Assembly: GCA_030450535.1 (NCBI GenBank)
Contig: JAKDIK010000070.1
Coordinates: forward strand, 1 to 10,076
Direction of reading: 5' to 3'
Length of the DNA: 10,076 nucleotides
Source: Propionibacteriaceae bacterium
Lineage (GTDB): Bacteria; Actinomycetota; Actinomycetes; Propionibacteriales; Propionibacteriaceae
Of the stretch, positions 1 to 6,199 are shown in pieces. The notes beneath the pieces were generated by a model. The model saw only the letters and a program-made list of their open reading frames with translations. It made no database searches and had not been told where the DNA came from. The position numbers and the translations under genes are program-made. Within the stretch, counting starts at the first letter, position 1. The number at the start of each line of letters is the position of its first letter.

Positions 1-1231
1 CCTCCAGCGCGAGCAGGGCGCCGCCGCGGGCGGTCGCCATGAACCCGAGGTGCGAGGGGGCCAGCAGGACGCCGCTGCCCGGGTCGAGGCGGCGGGCGTC
101 CAGCCGCTCGCTGAGCGGGCCGATGATGGTCTCACCGAAGAAGCTGTAGTAGCCGCCGAGCACGATGACGCGCGGGTTGAGCACGTCGACGAGGATCGAC
201 AGCCCGGACGCGAGTCGGTCGACGATCGTGGCCAGGGCGTCCAGCACCCGCGCGTCGCCCTCGGCGGCGCGGGACTGGAGTGTGAGCAGGCGATCCTCCA
301 GGGCGCGCCCCGGGTCGTGGAGGGGGTCATCGGCCGGGACGGCCAGATCCAGGAAGGCGTTGAGACCCACGACCGTCTCCCAGCAGCCGCGGCGCCCGCA
401 GTTGCAGGGGCGCTGTTCGGGGTCCAGGTTGAGGTGGCCCACCTCGCCGGAGAACCCGGACCAGCCACGCATGAGGCGTCCGGAGCTGATGATGCCGGCG
501 CCGACGCCGACCTCGCCGGTGAGGTGCAGCAGGTCGTCGATGCCCTGGTCGCGGTAGTGCTCGTACTCGGCGACGGCGGCGAGCTTCGCGTCGTTCTCCA
601 GCCGCACGGGCGGTGCGCCGGGCCCGAGGCGGGCGGCGTAGGCGTCCAGCAGCGCGATGTTGCGCCAGCCGAGGTTGGGCGCGAACCGCAGGGTGCCGGT
701 CGCGTAGTCGATGATGCCGGGCGGGGCCACGGTGATGCCGACGACGATGGCGCCCGCCTCGCGCAGCGAGTCGATCATCGTGGTGAGGTGGGCGGCGGTC
801 CGGTCGAGGACGGCGTCCGGCCCGAGGCGGGCGACGTCGAGCGGCGCCACGCGCTCGCGGACCACCGCACCCCCGAGCGTGACAGCGGTGTAGGCGGCGT
901 AGTCGACGCTGAGTTCGAGGCCGATGCCGGTGACCGCCGCGCCGTCGAGCGTGACGGTGGTGCCCGGACGCCCCACGCCCCCGGCGCGCACGGTGTCGCC
1001 CTCGCGGACGAGGCCGCGCTGGGCCAGGTCGGTCACGAGGCTGGAGGTGGTGGCCTTCGACAGCCCCGTCTCCTCGGCCAGCCGGGCGCGCGAGCGGCCG
1101 CCGTGGCGGCGCAGGTGCCGCAGCAGGACGCCCATGTTGGCGGCCCGCATCTCGGCCTGGGCGACGCGCCCGGTGGGCGTTCTGGTGGGTTCGGACGCCG
1201 TGGGTGGTCCGCTGGGCCGCGTGGACGCCAT
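1..1231 (-). CDS. ROK-family transcriptional repressor, C-terminus cut by window edge
   Basis: Reading the minus strand from ATG at 1231 gives 410 codons open to the window edge. The N-terminus has a winged helix-turn-helix (about residues 35-85; SRARLAEETGLSKATTSSL at about 47-65). The rest is a ROK fold: LENDAK (211-216), the glycine loop GEVGVGAGII (239-248), GEVGH (262-266) and the zinc motif CNCGRRGC (276-283) with His266. The N-terminal phosphate motif DxGGT of sugar kinases is absent (GIGLELSVDYA at 102-112), so this should be a sugar-responsive regulator rather than a kinase, like NagC, Mlc and XylR. AAGGAGG lies 4 bases before the start. It diverges from a sugar ABC operon, which it probably represses until the transported sugar or a derivative binds. 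Most ROK regulators are about 380-410 residues, so little is missing. Family assignment is firm; the effector is unknown. Confidence 0.93.
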   Translation of the reverse strand, partial: MASTRPSGPPTASEPTRTPTGRVAQAEMRAANMGVLLRHLRRHGGRSRARLAEETGLSKATTSSLVTDLAQRGLVREGDTVRAGGVGRPGTTVTLDGAAVTGIGLELSVDYAAYTAVTLGGAVVRERVAPLDVARLGPDAVLDRTAAHLTTMIDSLREAGAIVVGITVAPPGIIDYATGTLRFAPNLGWRNIALLDAYAARLGPGAPPVRLENDAKLAAVAEYEHYRDQGIDDLLHLTGEVGVGAGIISSGRLMRGWSGFSGEVGHLNLDPEQRPCNCGRRGCWETVVGLNAFLDLAVPADDPLHDPGRALEDRLLTLQSRAAEGDARVLDALATIVDRLASGLSILVDVLNPRVIVLGGYYSFFGETIIGPLSERLDARRLDPGSGVLLAPSHLGFMATARGGALLALE

Positions 1232-1285
1232 GCCCCCTCCTTCGGGTCCGGATCGTGGGTCGATTGTTGCATGGAACGGTGGGTA

Positions 1286-1314
1286 TTGACAGCGATTCAA
1301 TTAGTTAGGATAGT
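1286..1314 (+). promoter_or_regulatory. Promoter of the sugar ABC operon
   Basis: A perfect -35 hexamer TTGACA (1286-1291) is followed after 17 bases by GATAGT (1309-1314), matching 4 of 6 of TATAAT. This is the most AT-rich stretch between the divergent ROK and binding-protein genes, and it points toward the binding-protein gene. Transcription would begin near 1321, leaving a leader of about 50 bases. An alternative -10, TAGGAT at 1306-1311, has a spacing of only 14 and is less likely. Confidence 0.7.
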
Positions 1315-1322
1315 GTACGAAC
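1304..1322. promoter_or_regulatory. Candidate ROK operator over the -10 box
   Basis: An imperfect odd-length palindrome is centred on 1313: GTTAGGATA (1304-1312), one central base, TGTACGAAC (1314-1322). Six of nine positions match between the arms, including the outer GTT/AAC. It covers the -10 element and the expected transcription start, where a bound repressor would block polymerase. ROK regulators commonly bind palindromes near their own divergently transcribed genes. Assigning this site to the adjacent ROK protein is inference. Confidence 0.5.
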
Positions 1323-1326
1323 GATC

Positions 1327-1344
1327 CCGGACGTCGGCGTCCGG
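1327..1344 (+). promoter_or_regulatory. Perfect 7-bp hairpin in the leader of the ABC operon
   Basis: CCGGACG (1327-1333), a four-base loop TCGG, then the exact reverse complement CGTCCGG (1338-1344). It begins a few bases after the expected transcription start and ends 10 bases before the Shine-Dalgarno sequence AGAGAGG (1355-1361). It could stabilise the 5' end of the mRNA, or as DNA it could be a second protein site. No T-run follows, so it is not an intrinsic terminator. Confidence 0.5.
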
Positions 1345-1370
1345 CGCCGCGAACAGAGAGGCAGCCTCAC

Positions 1371-2714
1371 ATGAGACCCACCACGACCCACGCGGGCGGC
1401 GTCCTGACCGCCGCCCTCTCGCTCACCCTGCTCGCCGCCTGCTCCGGCGGGCCGGCGGCCACCACCGCGCCCGCCTCGACGCCGGGGACGACCGCGCCCG
1501 GCGCGGCCACGCAGGCCGTGACGATCGACTACCTGCACCGGCTGCCCGACGGCGCCGGCATGACGACCGTGGCGGAGCTGGCGAGCGAGTGGAACGCTGC
1601 GCACCCCGAGATTCAGGTGCGCGCGACCAAGTTCGACGGTCGCGCCGCCGAGATGATCACCAAGATCGAGGCCGACGTGCAGGCGGGCACCGCGCCCTGC
1701 CTCGCGCAGGCGGGCTACGCCGAGGTGCCGTCGCTGTTCACCAAGGGGCTGCTGGCCGACGTGACCAGCGAGGCTGAGGGCTATCGGGCGCACTACTCCG
1801 ACGGTGCGTTCACGCTCATGACCGTCGGCGCGACCACGGTCGGCCTGCCGCAGGACGGCGGACCGCTCGTCTACTACTACAACCGCGCCGAGTTCGAGCG
1901 CCTCGGCCTGAGCGTGCCGACGACCATGGACGAGCTCGCGGCGACCGCCAAGCAGGCGTCGGCGGAGGGCAAGCACATCGTCGCGTTCCAGCCTGACGAG
2001 GCCCAGTACTGGCTCTCGGCCCAGGCCGCCGCGGCCGGGGGCACGTGGTACTCCGCGGAGGACAACGCGTGGCGCGTGGACGTGGCGGGCGAGGCGTCCC
2101 AGCGGGTGGCCGCCCTGTGGCAGGACCTGCTCGACTCCGACGCCGCGCTCGTCGAGCAGCGCTGGGGCGACGGCTTCAAGGCCTCGCTCAACGACCAGAG
2201 CCTGATCGGCACGATCGGCGCCGCGTGGGAGGCCCCGCTGCTGGTCGACGACATGGCGGGATCGCCGAACGAGGGCCAGTGGGCCGTCGCGCAGCTACCG
2301 GCCTTCGGCTCGACCCCCATGACGGGTCCGGACGGCGGCTCGGGCGTGGTCGTGCTGCGCACCTGTGAGCACCCGGCCGAGGCCATGGAGTTCAACGACT
2401 GGCTCAGCACCCAGGTGGACGCGCTGGTTTCCCAGGGCCTGGTGGTCGCCGCGACGACGGGCGAGATGGAGACCCCCGACGCCGTGAAGGCCTTCTACGG
2501 GGGCCAGGATGTGTTCGCCGAGCTCGCCACCGCCAACGAGAACCTGAACCCGGACTTCCCCTACATTCCGACCTTCCCGGCGATCGGCGCCGACATGGCC
2601 GCCGCGGCCGACCGGGCCGGCCAGGGTCAGGGCCAGGTGATGGACGTCTTCACCGTCGCCCAGGACGCCTCGGTGACGTCGCTGACCGACGCCGGGCTGC
2701 CGGTCGCGGGCTGA
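1371..2714 (+). CDS. Sugar ABC transporter substrate-binding lipoprotein (CUT1 type)
   Basis: A 447-residue extracellular solute-binding protein of family 1. The N-terminus is a lipoprotein signal: Arg2, a hydrophobic stretch (11-22) and lipobox LLAAC with the lipidated cysteine at 24. A flexible Ala/Thr/Pro-rich linker (25-47) precedes the binding domain, which starts near VTIDYLHRLPDG. Family features are ELASEWNAAHPEIQV (69-83), GLPQDGGPLVYYYNRAEFE (158-176) and LGLSVPTTMDELAATAKQ (178-195). It should capture a sugar outside the membrane and pass it to the two permeases encoded next. AGAGAGG sits 9 bases before the ATG. The mature part has only two other cysteines (110 and 332), which might form a disulfide; that is speculation. 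The sugar is unknown, and no glycosidase or sugar-catabolic gene lies in the operon to indicate it. Confidence 0.92.
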   Translation: MRPTTTHAGGVLTAALSLTLLAACSGGPAATTAPASTPGTTAPGAATQAVTIDYLHRLPDGAGMTTVAELASEWNAAHPEIQVRATKFDGRAAEMITKIEADVQAGTAPCLAQAGYAEVPSLFTKGLLADVTSEAEGYRAHYSDGAFTLMTVGATTVGLPQDGGPLVYYYNRAEFERLGLSVPTTMDELAATAKQASAEGKHIVAFQPDEAQYWLSAQAAAAGGTWYSAEDNAWRVDVAGEASQRVAALWQDLLDSDAALVEQRWGDGFKASLNDQSLIGTIGAAWEAPLLVDDMAGSPNEGQWAVAQLPAFGSTPMTGPDGGSGVVVLRTCEHPAEAMEFNDWLSTQVDALVSQGLVVAATTGEMETPDAVKAFYGGQDVFAELATANENLNPDFPYIPTFPAIGADMAAAADRAGQGQGQVMDVFTVAQDASVTSLTDAGLPVAG

Positions 2715-2717
2715 CCC

Positions 2718-3659
2718 GTGGCGACGGCGACGAGGGGGGCGCGAACGCGGCGCGGCTTCGGCCGGCGCCACGAGGCCCGGACGGGCTGGATGTTCCTCGC
2801 CCCCTTCGTCGCCCTGTTCGCCCTGTGCTTCCTGGCACCCATCGCGGTGTCGGTGCGCCAGTCGCTGTTCCGGGCGCTGCCTTCCGGCGGCGGCCTGTAC
2901 GGCGGCGGCGAACTCGTCGACACGTTCGTCGGCACCGGCAACTTTGCCCAAGTGCTGGCGTCCCCGGCCCTGTGGACCGGGCTGGGCCGCGTCGTCGCGT
3001 TCGGGGCGTTCCAGATCCCGATCATGATCGGCGCCGCCCTGACGCTGGCGTTGCTGCTCGACTCGGACGCCGTGCGGCGCGTCACCGGCTTCCGGCTGGC
3101 GTACTTCCTGCCGTACGCGATCCCCGGCGTGGTGGCCGCGCTGGTGTGGACCTACATCTACAGCCCCCGTCTCTCGCCCATCAACCAAGTGCTGGGGGCG
3201 GCCGGGGCCGAGATCGACTTCTTCTCGCCCCAGATCATCCTGGTGTCGATGGCGAACATGACGACCTGGACGTTCACCGGCTACAACATGCTCATCTTTC
3301 TCGCGGCGCTGCAGGCGATCCCGCGGGAGCTGTACGAGGCCGCGCGGATCGACGGGGCTTCGGAGTGGCGCATCGTGTTCGCGATCAAGGTGCCGATGGT
3401 GGCACCGGCCGCGCTGCTGGCGATCCTGCTGTCGATCATCGGCACCGTGCAACTGTTCAACGAGCCCACCGTGCTCGCCACCGTCAACCCCTGGATGGGC
3501 AACGACTTCACCCCGATGATGCTGGCCTACAACGCGATGACGGGGCAGGCGACGCCCTCGGGCGCCGGGGCCGCCTCGGCCGTGAGCATCGTCATGGCCG
3601 TCTTCGCCGGCGCCCTCGCCGCGGTGTACGCCCTCGTCCAGCGGCGGGTGACCCGATGA
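2718..3659 (+). CDS. Sugar ABC transporter permease, first subunit (MalF-like)
   Basis: A 313-residue inner-membrane permease. GTG start, 3 bases after the binding-protein stop with no clear Shine-Dalgarno, so translation is probably coupled. The next in-frame Met (25) lies at the edge of the first membrane segment, which makes the GTG preferable. A basic N-terminal tail (6-21) precedes TM1 (about 24-47). Further hydrophobic segments fall at about 92-114, 126-148, 172-200, 226-246 and 285-307. The cytoplasmic EAA loop that docks on the ATPase is intact: EAARIDGASEWRIVFAIKVP (207-226). A GNDFTPMMLAYNAM region lies near the C-terminus. It forms a heterodimer with the next gene's product. The length is normal for a MalF-like CUT1 subunit lacking the extra periplasmic domain of E. 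coli MalF. Confidence 0.92.
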   Translation: MATATRGARTRRGFGRRHEARTGWMFLAPFVALFALCFLAPIAVSVRQSLFRALPSGGGLYGGGELVDTFVGTGNFAQVLASPALWTGLGRVVAFGAFQIPIMIGAALTLALLLDSDAVRRVTGFRLAYFLPYAIPGVVAALVWTYIYSPRLSPINQVLGAAGAEIDFFSPQIILVSMANMTTWTFTGYNMLIFLAALQAIPRELYEAARIDGASEWRIVFAIKVPMVAPAALLAILLSIIGTVQLFNEPTVLATVNPWMGNDFTPMMLAYNAMTGQATPSGAGAASAVSIVMAVFAGALAAVYALVQRRVTR

Positions 3660-4513
3660 GCGCCCCCACGGTTGCCGGATCGCTGCGGCCCGGGCTGGCG
3701 GCACGGGTGGTGACGTGGGGCGTCCTGCTGCTCGCCCTGCTCTACTTCCTGGGACCCGTCTACTGGCTCATCATCTCGGCGACGAAGTCGAACAACGACC
3801 TGTACACCACCTCGGGCCTGCTGCCCGCGGGCAACAACATCGCGGCGAACTACGAGGCGCTGATGGGCTGGACGCAGGGCCAGTTCTGGCGCTGGGTCGG
3901 CAACTCGGTGTTCTACTCGGTGGCCGCCGGCGCGCTCGGCACGCTCATCTCGGTGGCGGCCGGCTACGGGCTGGCGAAGTTCAAGACGCCCGGGGGCGGC
4001 GTCGTCCAGATGCTGGTGCTGGCCGGGCTGCTGTTCCCGATCGCGCTGCTGACCGTGCCGCTGTACCTGATGTTCATCCCGCTCGGGCTGGTGAACACAC
4101 CGTGGGCGGTGATCATCCCGTCCTGCGTGAGCCCGTTCGGGGTGTTCCTGGGTCGCATCTACGTCGAGGCGTCCGTGCCCGACGAGCTGCTGGAGGCCGC
4201 CCGGCTGGACGGGGCGTCCGAACTGCGGACCTTCTTCTCGGTCGTGCTGCGCCTTCTCGCGCCGGCGATGGTGACGATCTTCCTGTTCATCTTCGTGGCC
4301 ACCTGGAACAACTTCCTGCTGCCGCTGATGATGTTGACGACCAACGAGCTGAAGCCGGTCACCGTCGGGCTGTACGGGATGATGAGCTACTTCAACCCCC
4401 AGTACGGCGCCGTGCTGCAAGGGGCGCTGCTGGGTGTGCTGCCGCTGATCGCGTTGTTCCTCGGTCTGCAGCGGTACTGGCAGGCCGGGCTGGCGAGCGG
4501 CGCCGTCAAGTAG
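3656..4513 (+). CDS. Sugar ABC transporter permease, second subunit (MalG-like)
   Basis: A 285-residue permease. Its ATG overlaps the stop of the first permease (ATGA, 3656-3659), a sign of translational coupling and equal subunit output. TM1 is at about 19-41, with further segments at about 84-106, 117-141, 148-167, 204-224 and 253-273. The substrate-facing loop WNNFLLPLMMLT (217-228) is typical of CUT1 MalG-type subunits. The EAA loop is EAARLDGASELRTFFSVVLR (180-199). Its end reads VLRLLAP where most relatives have a V/ILPL sequence, so the usual Pro is Arg199. No ATPase gene follows: the next gene is on the other strand. In streptomycetes many CUT1 importers share one ATPase, MsiK, and the same is likely here. 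Confidence 0.92.
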   Translation: MSAPTVAGSLRPGLAARVVTWGVLLLALLYFLGPVYWLIISATKSNNDLYTTSGLLPAGNNIAANYEALMGWTQGQFWRWVGNSVFYSVAAGALGTLISVAAGYGLAKFKTPGGGVVQMLVLAGLLFPIALLTVPLYLMFIPLGLVNTPWAVIIPSCVSPFGVFLGRIYVEASVPDELLEAARLDGASELRTFFSVVLRLLAPAMVTIFLFIFVATWNNFLLPLMMLTTNELKPVTVGLYGMMSYFNPQYGAVLQGALLGVLPLIALFLGLQRYWQAGLASGAVK

Positions 4514-4550
4514 CCTCCGGCGCGCGTGCCGCGGCTCCCGGTCACACCAA

Positions 4551-5198
4551 TCAGACAGTGACGAGGCCGTTCGGGCAGCGGAAGGTGACGGACTCGATGC
4601 CCGGCATGCCGTGCGGTGAATCGAACGTGAGGGCCAAGCCGTCGAAGACCGGGCCGAGATCGGTGCCGAGCCATTCGGCCACGCGATCGGAACTGCCGGA
4701 GACGCGCACCTCGAGGATCTCGACGTCGGCGGGCGGGAGCGCCGTCGGCAGCAGATCGGGCGGGCTCAGCCACTGGCAGAAGAAGGGGAGCTGCGGATCG
4801 GCCATCAGACCCCGGACGCCGATCTGATCCCACTCCAGCCGGCGGCCGTCCGGGAACTGCCGGCTGCCGTGGACGGCGCTGCGTCCCAGCCGCTCCTCGA
4901 CGGGCGCCATGTCGTCGACCTCGACGACCCAGGCGAACCAGCCGCCGCCCATTTCCGAACGGGCGCGGACGGCCTGACCGAACAGCGCCTTCTCGGCCGC
5001 CGGGTGCTCCAGCACCTCCACGACCTCGATGTACCGCCCCCCCCGCACGGGAAGAATGTGGTTGCGCGTTCCGAAGCTCGGATGGAAGCCGCCGTCACGG
5101 AACGAGGCGCCCAACGCGTCCTCCAGACGCGCCACGGCGGGCGCGAGACCGTCGGGTCCGGCGGCGAAGGACAGGTTGGACAACCGCATGGCCTTCAT
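4551..5198 (-). CDS. VOC-superfamily (glyoxalase-like domain) protein
   Basis: A 215-residue protein resembling the glyoxalase-like family (Pfam Glyoxalase_3 type). Recognisable parts are LAPAVARLEDALGASF (18-33), GGFHPSFGTRNHILPVRGG (36-54), RYIEVVEVLEHPAA (55-68) and a second half with FPDGRRLEWDQIG (115-127). The last strand is SVTFRCPNGLVTV (203-215). The usual first metal-binding His of the opening strand appears replaced (RLSNLSF), while Glu59 could be the second ligand, so metal catalysis is doubtful. The reaction is unknown. It converges on the ABC operon, with 37 bases between the stops and no hairpin terminator recognised there. The start is uncertain: ATG at 5198 or 5189, both with weak ribosome-binding sequences. 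An in-frame GTG at 5261 would give 236 residues but has no ribosome-binding site and would cover the divergent repeat region. Confidence 0.85.
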   Translation of the reverse strand: MKAMRLSNLSFAAGPDGLAPAVARLEDALGASFRDGGFHPSFGTRNHILPVRGGRYIEVVEVLEHPAAEKALFGQAVRARSEMGGGWFAWVVEVDDMAPVEERLGRSAVHGSRQFPDGRRLEWDQIGVRGLMADPQLPFFCQWLSPPDLLPTALPPADVEILEVRVSGSSDRVAEWLGTDLGPVFDGLALTFDSPHGMPGIESVTFRCPNGLVTV

Positions 5199-5215
5199 TG
5201 AAGACCATGCCCGCC

Positions 5216-5267
5216 CCCTCGCCAAATCGAGGGCGAACCCCCAAGTGGCGAGGTGTATCACGAGGTG
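5216..5267. repeat. Overlapping inverted and direct repeats in a divergent intergenic region
   Basis: Three exact repeats are packed into 52 bases between the VOC gene and the divergent isomerase gene. First, CCTCGCCA (5217-5224) is the reverse complement of TGGCGAGG (5246-5253), with 21 bases between. Second, CCCTCG (5216-5221) pairs with CGAGGG (5228-5233) across six bases. Third, CGAGGTG is repeated directly at 5249-5255 and 5261-5267, a 12-base period. The cluster lies upstream of both genes and could be a regulator-binding site. High GC raises the chance of accidental repeats, so confidence in a function is modest. Confidence 0.4.
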
Positions 5268-5329
5268 GAGAAACTTCGCCGGACCGGGGCGGTTGGGGCC
5301 GATGCGTGTCGCGCCCGGGCGTCCGCGCT

Positions 5330-5335
5330 TATGCT
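5330..5335 (+). promoter_or_regulatory. -10 box giving a leaderless GTG start
   Basis: TATGCT (4 of 6 of TATAAT) ends 6 bases before the GTG at 5342, so transcription would begin at or next to the start codon. No Shine-Dalgarno is placed upstream at a usable distance: the only purine run directly abuts the GTG. No good -35 hexamer is visible 16-18 bases upstream. The remaining 143-base gap (5199-5341) holds the repeat cluster described separately. Confidence 0.55.
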
Positions 5336-5341
5336 GGCGGG

Positions 5342-6199
5342 GTGACGCATGCGCGCGAATCCGGCGCCGACCCGGCGCCCACCGAGCAGCAAGGGCACCC
5401 CGCAGGGCGCACCCTCATCGGGCTGTCCACCTCGTCGGTCTACCCCGAGTCGACGGCGAGCTGTTTCGAGCTGGCCGGACGCCTCGGCTACGACGGCGTC
5501 GAGGTGATGGTGGGCATCGATCCCGTGTCCCGCGACGTGGACGCCCTCGTCCACCTGCGCGGCTACCACGAGGTCCCGGTCCTCTCCGTCCACGCCCCCA
5601 CGCTGCTCGTCACCCAGGGCACGTGGGGCAACGACCCGTGGGAGAAGCTGGAGCGCTCCGCCGTCGCCGCCCGCCGCCTCGGCGCGGACACCGTCGTCGT
5701 GCACCCCCCGTTCCGCTGGCAGCGCAGCTACGCGAAGGGGTTCATCGAGGGCGTCCGCCGTCTGGAGCGCACCACCGGCATCGTCTTCGCCGTCGAGAAC
5801 ATGTTCCCCTGGCGTGGCCCCGGAGGCAGCGAGGCCCGCGCCTACTCGCCCGGCTGGGATCCGACCGAGCGCGACTACGATCACCTCACCCTCGACCTCT
5901 CCCACGCCTCCACGAGCCGGCAGCGGTCGCTCGACCTCGTGGACGCCTGGGGCGACCGCCTCGCCCACGTCCACCTCACCGACGGCGACGGCACGGTCAA
6001 GGACGCCCACCTCTTCCCGGGCCAGGGCGACCAGCGGGCCGCCGAGGTGCTCGCCCGCCTCGCCGAGCGCGGCTTCACCGGCCACGTCGTGCTCGAGGTC
6101 AACACCCGCTCGATCGGGTCGCGCCAAAGCCGCGAGCAGGCGCTGGCCGACGTCCTCGCCTGGACCCGCGAACACCTGGGCCAGACGGTCCCCGCGTGA
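5342..6199 (+). CDS. Sugar-phosphate isomerase/epimerase-like TIM-barrel protein
   Basis: A 285-residue member of the AP-endonuclease-2/xylose-isomerase-like TIM barrel family (IolE, IolI and endonuclease IV relatives). Strand-end residues of the metal site are visible: Glu54 (GVEVMVG), His84 (SVHAP), His121 (VVHPPF), Glu152 (AVENMFPW), Asp185 and His188 (LDLSHAS), His211 and Asp214 (HVHLTDGDG), His223 (DAHLFPGQG) and Glu252 (LEVNT). These usually bind one to three divalent metals and act on sugars, inositols or other polyols, or on DNA. The substrate is not evident. GTG at 5342 is preferred because a -10 box lies 6 bases before it; an in-frame ATG at 5198 would add 48 low-complexity residues across the intergenic repeats. 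It overlaps the next gene by GTGA. From memory, a similar protein is encoded near proC in mycobacteria (the Rv0498 region), which suggests an old neighbourhood. Confidence 0.87.
   Translation: MTHARESGADPAPTEQQGHPAGRTLIGLSTSSVYPESTASCFELAGRLGYDGVEVMVGIDPVSRDVDALVHLRGYHEVPVLSVHAPTLLVTQGTWGNDPWEKLERSAVAARRLGADTVVVHPPFRWQRSYAKGFIEGVRRLERTTGIVFAVENMFPWRGPGGSEARAYSPGWDPTERDYDHLTLDLSHASTSRQRSLDLVDAWGDRLAHVHLTDGDGTVKDAHLFPGQGDQRAAEVLARLAERGFTGHVVLEVNTRSIGSRQSREQALADVLAWTREHLGQTVPA

Noticed and set aside
50..1777. 575-codon plus-strand open frame across the ROK gene and the start of the binding-protein gene
   Set aside because: It is antisense to a clear ROK reading frame and out of frame with the lipoprotein gene; its composition (Ala/Arg/Gly/Asp/Val-rich) is typical of shadow frames at high GC.
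2295..3704. 469-codon minus-strand open frame opposite the first permease
   Set aside because: Low-complexity Arg/Gly/His-rich translation with no recognisable domain, exactly antisense to a well-supported permease.
3527..4420. 297-codon minus-strand frame opposite the second permease
   Set aside because: His/Gln/Arg-rich shadow of the permease gene; no motif and no ribosome-binding site noted.
4514..4550. GC-rich palindrome GCCGCGGC in the gap between convergent genes, considered as a terminator
   Set aside because: An 8-base self-complementary site without a loop or T-run is not a credible terminator.
5198..5341. N-terminal extension of the isomerase-like gene from ATG at 5198
   Set aside because: The 48 extra residues are low-complexity and overlap the divergent VOC start region; a -10 box lies directly before the GTG at 5342.
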